Source of the DNA: Actinomadura formosensis NBRC 14204
GTDB taxonomy: Bacteria > Actinomycetota > Actinomycetes > Streptosporangiales > Streptosporangiaceae
DNA: 41,246 bases
Assembly: GCF_001552155.1 (NCBI RefSeq)
Contig: NZ_BCQQ01000057.1
Span: 1-41,246, forward strand
Direction: 5' to 3'
Positions within the stretch are counted from its first letter, which is position 1; each line of letters starts with the position of its first letter. The notes beneath the pieces were generated by a model, which saw nothing but the letters and a program-made list of their open reading frames with translations, made no database searches and had not been told where the DNA came from. Of the stretch, positions 36,475-41,246 are shown one piece after another. The position numbers and the translations under genes are program-made.

Positions 36475-36583
36475 TGTGCGCCGACCGAAACTTACGTAAC
36501 CGACTGATCTCAGTGACCGCCCGCTCCCGCCAGCCCTTTCCATGTCATTCCGTAATCGGTTGCGTGCTATAAGTCGCGGCCTT

Positions 36584-37435
36584 TCAGACGCAGCCCTCGA
36601 ATTGCGGGACGGTGGTGGTGAGCTTCAGCCCGGTGTTCCCGAACCACCGCTTCAGCAGTTGCGGCATGGTGCCGTCCTGGTACAGCCCGGTGATCGCCTT
36701 GTTCACCGCCTCGCAGCCGTCCACGTCGCTCCTGCGGATGCCGACGCCGTACGGCTCGTCGGTGAAGGAGGCGTTCACGATCGTGAGCTTCCGGCCGTTC
36801 GCGGCCGCCTTCCCGGCGAGTCCGGCGAGGATCAGGTCGTCGGTCGAGACCGCGTCCAGCCGGTTCTCGACGAGATCGGTGAGGCAGGCGGAGTAGCCGT
36901 CCTCCTCGACCGGCAGCGCGGCGACGCCCTGCTCGTCGTGGATGCGCGGGAACGACACCGAGCCGCGCACCTTGCAGAGCCGCCGGCCCTTCAGGTCGTG
37001 GATGCTCCGGATCTTCCCGGCGTCGGACGCGCGGACGAGGACGTCCTGGTGGGCGACGTAGTAGGGGCCCGCGAACGCGACCTTCACCTTGCGTTCGGGG
37101 GTGACGGAGTAGCTCGCCACGACGAGGTCGACCTCGCCGTCCTGGAGCATCTTCTCGCGCGTCGCGGAGTACACCCGCTTGAACGCGACGTTCTTCCCTG
37201 CGACGCCCAGCCGCCCGGCGATCGCCTTGGCGACGTCGATGTCGAAGCCCTTGTACGGACCGTCGCCCTCGCGTTCGCCGACGCCCGGCTGGTCGGCGTT
37301 GACGCCGATGACCAGCCGATCCTTCGTCGCGACGGAGGTCTCGCCGGCGTCGGCGAGGCCGCACGCCGCGGCCGGGCCGAGCATGGTGAGCGCGGCGGCG
37401 GCGGCCGCGGTGCGCCGCGCCCTCACTTCGACCAC
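36584..37435 (-). CDS. GlnH-like amino-acid-binding lipoprotein
   Basis: 283 aa, family 3 (glutamate/glutamine/aspartate) solute-binding protein. A short Ala-rich secretion signal ends at a weak lipobox AAAC (LGPAAACGLAD). The mature part has LVIGVNADQPGVGE and the binding-domain segment GDGPYKGFDIDVAKAIA. GTG 37435 has GGAG 5 bp upstream; GTG 37426 overlaps the GlnX stop (GTGA). The sensor protein, not a transporter, is suggested because no permease or ATPase follows and it is co-translated with the GlnX-like gene, as in the M. tuberculosis glnX-glnH-pknG operon. Confidence 0.85.
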   Translation of the reverse strand: MVEVRARRTAAAAAALTMLGPAAACGLADAGETSVATKDRLVIGVNADQPGVGEREGDGPYKGFDIDVAKAIAGRLGVAGKNVAFKRVYSATREKMLQDGEVDLVVASYSVTPERKVKVAFAGPYYVAHQDVLVRASDAGKIRSIHDLKGRRLCKVRGSVSFPRIHDEQGVAALPVEEDGYSACLTDLVENRLDAVSTDDLILAGLAGKAAANGRKLTIVNASFTDEPYGVGIRRSDVDGCEAVNKAITGLYQDGTMPQLLKRWFGNTGLKLTTTVPQFEGCV

Positions 37436-38934
37436 CGGTACTCCGCCAGGCGGGGCCGCACCCCGGCGAGCACGAGCAGGGCGATGGCGGCGCCCGCGGC
37501 CGGCAGGACGGCGTACCAGCCGCTCGTCCCGCCGTCCCCGTCCCGCACGGCGTCGTCGAACGCCTTCCGGTGGATGCCGATCAGTGCCTGCAGCGACCGG
37601 TCGTACCGTGTGAAGTCCGCGCCCGCGGCGCCGCGGGCGGCCACGGCCTGATCCCGCTGCCCGCCCTTGACGAGGTCTCTCATCCGCCGGTCGTTCGCCT
37701 GGACCTTCCGGTAATCGCGCAGGACGCCGTTCATGACGTTCACCAGCTGTGCTTTCTGCTCGGCCGACTCCGCCGGGCGGTTGGCCTCGGTGCCGAGGAA
37801 GCCGAGGAACGGCGCCCGTCCGGGCTCGAACGACAGATCCTTCTGCACGGCCGCGTTGTACTGGGTCAGGTTGCCCGCCTTCAGATAAAGGACGGTCTGG
37901 GATTTGCTCAGATACACCTGCTCGTAGGCGTCGGCTCGCCCGGGGTCGAGCAGGAACCGGGTCTCGTCCGCGTTCGCGCTGTTGCTGATGGCGCGCGTCC
38001 GGGAAAGCGCGAGGATCGAGTCGAAGCCCTCTTCCTTGGCCTTGCGCAGATGGCCGGCCTGGCCGGACAGCATGAGGGTGCCCGCTCCCACCAGGACGAG
38101 CGTGCCGATCGTGGCCAGCGCCAGTGGCACGTTCAGCAGCCGGCGGAAGCGCTTCGCGAGGTACAGCTGGAATCCGGCCAGGGTCGCCAGCAGCGCCACG
38201 CCCGCGACCAGGACGCCCGTGCGGCCCATGAGGACGGCCGACCGCCTGTCCTCGTAGGTGTGCCGGACGAGGGTCCCGTTGTCGAGCGTCAGGTTGTACG
38301 CCTTGGGCAGCAGGTCCAGCTTCATCAGGTCGGCCGCCTGCCGGTAGAGCTCGGTGACCTGCTGCGACGGCGGACCGGACGGGTGCGGGGACTGCCGGTC
38401 CAGCAGGAGGGCCTGCCCGGCGAGGCGCTCGTAGCGGCCCAGGGCGTCCAGCAGGTCCCGGGCCGTGTTGTTCTCCGTCGTCTCATCGGCGAGCTTGGCG
38501 GCCTTGAGCAGCGCGTCCCCGGCCTTGCGCCGGTTGTCGTCGTAGCGGGCGACGGCCTGATCGCGTCCGCCGCCCGGTGCGTCGCCGATGAGCAGCGCGT
38601 TGGCGAGCTGCGCGTCCATGTCGGAGAGCTGGAAGTACAGGTCGCCGGTGGCGACGACCTGCGGGCCCGCGTCGTGCCCGATGACCCGCACGCCCTCGCG
38701 GGCGTTCGCGACCGCCGCCCAGCCGATGCCGAGCAGCACCACGAGCAGGACGAGCGACAGCGCGGTCAGCGCCCGGACGCGGGCCGCGACCGTGCGGGGC
38801 AGCAACCGCGCGATGCCTGCCGGCGGTTTCTCGGGCGCATGCCGGAGCCGCCCGGCGGAGCCGCGGCGGGCGGGCGGCGCCTGCGTCGCAGGGGCGGGCG
38901 GGCCCGCCGGGGGAGACTGCTGAACGGCGGTCAT
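37423..38934 (-). CDS. GlnX-like tandem-sensor membrane protein
   Basis: 503 aa. A cytoplasmic Pro-rich N-terminus precedes four transmembrane helices (~56-77, ~239-259, ~269-291, ~473-492), enclosing two extracytoplasmic helical domains (~78-238 and ~292-472) with similar spacing. Both contain long amphipathic helices of the four-helix-bundle sensor type. The short cytoplasmic loops have no kinase or HAMP. This is the topology of mycobacterial GlnX, which relays GlnH binding to PknG. ATG 38934 overlaps the FHA gene's TGA; its own stop overlaps the GlnH-like start. Confidence 0.78.
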   Translation of the reverse strand: MTAVQQSPPAGPPAPATQAPPARRGSAGRLRHAPEKPPAGIARLLPRTVAARVRALTALSLVLLVVLLGIGWAAVANAREGVRVIGHDAGPQVVATGDLYFQLSDMDAQLANALLIGDAPGGGRDQAVARYDDNRRKAGDALLKAAKLADETTENNTARDLLDALGRYERLAGQALLLDRQSPHPSGPPSQQVTELYRQAADLMKLDLLPKAYNLTLDNGTLVRHTYEDRRSAVLMGRTGVLVAGVALLATLAGFQLYLAKRFRRLLNVPLALATIGTLVLVGAGTLMLSGQAGHLRKAKEEGFDSILALSRTRAISNSANADETRFLLDPGRADAYEQVYLSKSQTVLYLKAGNLTQYNAAVQKDLSFEPGRAPFLGFLGTEANRPAESAEQKAQLVNVMNGVLRDYRKVQANDRRMRDLVKGGQRDQAVAARGAAGADFTRYDRSLQALIGIHRKAFDDAVRDGDGGTSGWYAVLPAAGAAIALLVLAGVRPRLAEYRWSK

Positions 38935-39731
38935 GTCGCCTCGCCTCGGATGAGCGTGATGGTGGTCCAGGCGCCCACGTGGATCCGGTCGCCGTCAGAG
39001 ACCGGGACCTCCACGTTGTACGGGATGGGTTCGGTGGACCCGTTCAGGCAGGTCCGGTTGGTGGAGCCGGGGTCGACCAGCGTCCAGGTGCCGTCCGGCT
39101 TGCCCAGCAGCACCGCGTGGACGTGCGAGACGCCGGGATCCTCGGGCGGTTCGCGCAGATCGATCTCGGGCGGGGACGGCTGCGCCGAACTGCGCCGCCC
39201 GATCCGCACCTCCCGCCCGGTCAGCGGGATCCGGCGCTCGGGCGCGTACGGGGGGAACGAGAGCGCCGCCGAGTCGGGCCCCTCCTCGGCGATGACCGTG
39301 GCGAAGTACTCGCGGTCGGCCGTCACCACCGCCGTCCAGGCCGTGCCGGGAACGGGCGGGGAAGGGACGGGCGGCGCCGGAACCGGGGGCGCCGGCGCGG
39401 GAACCGGCGGCGTGGGAACCGGCGGGCCGGGCACCGGAGGGGCCGGTACGGGCGGCGCGGGCCGCGGATCGGAGGGCGCCCGGTCCCCCGCCGGCGCCGT
39501 CCGCGGTGTCGGCTTGCCGCCGCCGGTCGCGAAGTCGTAGCCGCAGGCCTCACAGAACCGGTCGGTGCCGGGCGTCCCGCAGTCCGGGCAGGGCCGGGCG
39601 GCACCGCCGGACGGGGCCTGGAGCCCGGCCGTGCCCGGCGGCCCGGCCGCAGGGGCGTCGCCGATGCGCTCGCCGCAGACGTCGCAGTAGTCCGCCGCCT
39701 GCGAGGCGTGTCCGTTGGGGCAGCTCGCCAT
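38931..39731 (-). CDS. Zinc-ribbon FHA-domain protein
   Basis: 266 aa. Two zinc ribbons at the N-terminus: CPNGH...YCDVCG (4-20) and CPDCG...CEACG (48-64). A Pro/Val-rich linker of repeated PPVP units spans ~91-129. The C-terminal FHA domain (~175-260) has the phosphothreonine-contact residues: IGRR (177-180), SHVH (202-205), and STNRTCLNG (223-231). It would read phospho-Thr on a partner, as GarA reads PknG. It lacks the short N-terminal phosphosite tail of GarA. Start 2 bp after the VWA stop; stop overlaps the GlnX-like start. Confidence 0.88.
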   Translation of the reverse strand: MASCPNGHASQAADYCDVCGERIGDAPAAGPPGTAGLQAPSGGAARPCPDCGTPGTDRFCEACGYDFATGGGKPTPRTAPAGDRAPSDPRPAPPVPAPPVPGPPVPTPPVPAPAPPVPAPPVPSPPVPGTAWTAVVTADREYFATVIAEEGPDSAALSFPPYAPERRIPLTGREVRIGRRSSAQPSPPEIDLREPPEDPGVSHVHAVLLGKPDGTWTLVDPGSTNRTCLNGSTEPIPYNVEVPVSDGDRIHVGAWTTITLIRGEAT

Positions 39732-39733
39732 GC

Positions 39734-41065
39734 TCAGCCCTCGCCCCTCCGCGTGGTCACGGTCTCGTCCTTGCGGGTCCGGACCGTCTTGCTGGAGCGG
39801 GTGTCCAGCTCCATCTCGGCGGCCTTGTCGATGTCGCGCTTCAGCCGGACGGTCCCGGTCGCCGGGGCGATGACGTCCACGACCCGGCGCAGCATCGCGG
39901 TGATCGCGTCGTTGCCGGCCTCGTCGGCGAGCACCACGGCCCGGCCAAGCCGCGCCGTCGCGGTGTCGAGGTCGCCGTCCTTGCGGGCCTGCAACCCCTC
40001 CTGGATGACGGCGGCCAGTTCCGCCTGCCCGGTGTAGTGCGCCACCCGCGCGTTGATCTGGGTGGACCGCGCCTCGTCGTCCGTCCACTGGGCGAGCACG
40101 TTCCCGGTCGCGAGGACCTTCGCCTCCTCACCCGGCCCGCCCGGCACGACCAGCTTCACCCACGCGGCGCGCAGTTCCTTGCCCACCGGACCCGGCGGCA
40201 CGTCCACGCAGATGTGGTAGTCACGGCTCTCGGCGCCCCACGCGCCCAGCGGGTAGTCGCCCGCCTGCGGCGCCGACTCCACGCGCTTGCCGGTCAGATC
40301 CTCCACCGACGGCATCACCTGCTTGACGAACCGCAGCGTCGCGGTCTGCGGCGTCCACACCCGCAGCGCGACGTCGGCGACGGACTTGCCCATCGCCGCC
40401 TCCGTCATCGCCTGGAAGTCGGCGACGAGGCCGGCCGGGTCGGCGACGATGTCGACACCGCCCAGCATCGCCGAGGCGACCTTGCGCAGTTCGGCCACCT
40501 CCCAGTCGGTGCCGACGCCGCGGCAGTCGCACACGAAACGGCCGCCGCACTCCGCCAGCGCGGCGTCCAGTTCCTCGGGCGTCTCATGCTGGTTCTTGCC
40601 GTCGGTCAGCAGGATCGCGTGCCGGATACCGCCCTGGACCGTGTCGAAGAGCCGGTTCGCCAGCCGCAGCCACGACCCGATCGCGGTGCCGCCGGCCGCC
40701 TTCAGCCCGCTCAGCGCGTGCTTGGCCGCCGCGCGGGTCTCCGGCGACGCCGCGACCAGCCCCTGGTGCCGGGGAAAGACCATCGTGGCGGTGTTGGACC
40801 CGGAGACGACGGCGAACTCCACACCGTCCCGCAGCGTGTCGATCGCGACCTGGGCGGCGGCCACCGCCGCGCGCAGCTTGGTCTCCGGATAGGACATCGA
40901 GCCCGAGGTGTCGATGATGATCACCTCGGATGCCCGGGTGGTGGACGGGACCGCCGCGCCGCCCGCCGCGGTCGCCTCGACGGACACGATGGCGTGCACC
41001 TCGCGTCCGCCCTCGGGCAGGAACCGATTCTGGTCGATCTTGATGGTGAACTGCGGCTCGCTCAT
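39734..41065 (-). CDS. VWA-domain protein
   Basis: 443 aa. The metal-dependent adhesion site is complete: DTSGSMS (52-58), Thr127 in GGTAIGS, and Asp155 in LLTDGKN. An N-terminal beta domain (1-45) precedes it. The C-terminal half is helical, with TPR-like segments. The last ~20 residues read SSKTVRTRKDETVTTRRGEG, with several Thr in basic context, a possible phosphosite tail for the FHA partner (inference). No signal or membrane helix, so cytoplasmic. ATG 41065 overlaps the PP2C stop. Confidence 0.88.
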   Translation of the reverse strand: MSEPQFTIKIDQNRFLPEGGREVHAIVSVEATAAGGAAVPSTTRASEVIIIDTSGSMSYPETKLRAAVAAAQVAIDTLRDGVEFAVVSGSNTATMVFPRHQGLVAASPETRAAAKHALSGLKAAGGTAIGSWLRLANRLFDTVQGGIRHAILLTDGKNQHETPEELDAALAECGGRFVCDCRGVGTDWEVAELRKVASAMLGGVDIVADPAGLVADFQAMTEAAMGKSVADVALRVWTPQTATLRFVKQVMPSVEDLTGKRVESAPQAGDYPLGAWGAESRDYHICVDVPPGPVGKELRAAWVKLVVPGGPGEEAKVLATGNVLAQWTDDEARSTQINARVAHYTGQAELAAVIQEGLQARKDGDLDTATARLGRAVVLADEAGNDAITAMLRRVVDVIAPATGTVRLKRDIDKAAEMELDTRSSKTVRTRKDETVTTRRGEG

Positions 41066-41246
41066 CGGGGCTGCTCCGTGCTCTGCGGGATGTCGCGGCT
41101 CTGGGCGGGGAGACGGGGAACGGACGAGGCGGGGGACGGGAGGGGGATCACGGCGACGGTGATGTTGTCGCGGCCGCCCGCGTCCAGGGCGTGCCGCACC
41201 AGCGCCCGGGCCGCGCCGAGCGGGTCGGCCGCCGGGTCGGGCCCGG
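41062..41246 (-). CDS. PP2C-type Ser/Thr phosphatase (5' partial at right edge)
   Basis: Only the C-terminal 60 residues are in the window. ALVRHALDAGGRDNITVAVI carries the DN-I-T motif that ends the PP2C catalytic domain (metal-binding Asp), followed by a ~28-residue Pro/Ser tail. Its TGA overlaps the VWA start (ATGA). The upstream catalytic motifs lie off the edge. It would reverse phosphorylation in the downstream FHA/VWA module. Confidence 0.85.
   Translation of the reverse strand, partial: GPDPAADPLGAARALVRHALDAGGRDNITVAVIPLPSPASSVPRLPAQSRDIPQSTEQPR

Noticed and set aside
39355..39480. Repeated GGCGG/CCGGC-rich units resembling a short tandem array
   Set aside because: They encode the in-frame PPVP linker of the FHA protein, with no spacers, so not CRISPR.

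Overview
The window is high-GC actinomycete chromosome (roughly 70% GC, GTG starts, end-to-end overlapping genes). The housekeeping order glnD-ffh-rpsP-khpA-rimM-trmD-rplS-lepB-rnhB-DUF2469-dprA-comM-yraN-xerC-(M23)-rpsB-tsf-pyrH-frr-cdsA-rlmN is typical of Actinomycetes. Gene content suggests something near Streptosporangiales (Actinomadura-like), but that placement is an inference. No rRNA, tRNA, insertion sequence, prophage or CRISPR array was seen.

Layout. (1) 1-9452, + strand: the 3' part of glnD, then protein-targeting and ribosome-assembly genes (ffh, rpsP, khpA, rimM, trmD, rplS), lepB, rnhB and a DUF2469 gene. A 399-bp gap between glnD and ffh carries two tandem structured repeats. 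(2) 9665-12756, - strand: yraN-comM-dprA, a DNA-uptake/processing operon. (3) 12905-19458: xerC, a divergent M23-like protein that has lost its expected catalytic histidines, then rpsB-tsf-pyrH-frr-cdsA with a long structured rpsB leader. (4) 19489-26301: mixed genes: a suppressor-of-fused (SUFU) protein, rlmN, a four-repeat DivIVA-like protein, a DUF1963 protein, a two-gene ABC exporter, a HIT protein, a C-terminally short Nudix protein and an orphan ribbon-helix-helix (RHH) protein. (5) 26397-34009: a polyamine catabolism and uptake locus: a divergent Lrp/AsnC regulator, aminobutyraldehyde dehydrogenase, a complete PotABCD-type ABC importer and an FAD amine oxidase. (6) 34011-36408: a PH-domain membrane protein, an unknown protein and a membrane-anchored coiled-coil protein. 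(7) 36584 to the right edge, - strand: a tightly overlapping run reading PP2C phosphatase - VWA protein - zinc-ribbon/FHA protein - GlnX-like tandem sensor membrane protein - GlnH-like amino-acid-binding lipoprotein.

The most interesting part is region 7. In mycobacteria GlnH and GlnX sense extracellular acidic amino acids and control Ser/Thr kinase PknG, which acts through the FHA protein GarA. Here a GlnH/GlnX pair is fused by overlapping stops and starts to an FHA reader, a VWA adaptor and a PP2C eraser. This predicts a nutrient-sensing phospho-relay whose kinase should lie just beyond the right edge. Other points worth checking are the covarying tandem hairpins between glnD and ffh, the rpsB leader, three exact TTATCCACA boxes in gene-start regions, and several degenerate or enlarged proteins (M23, TrmD, Nudix).
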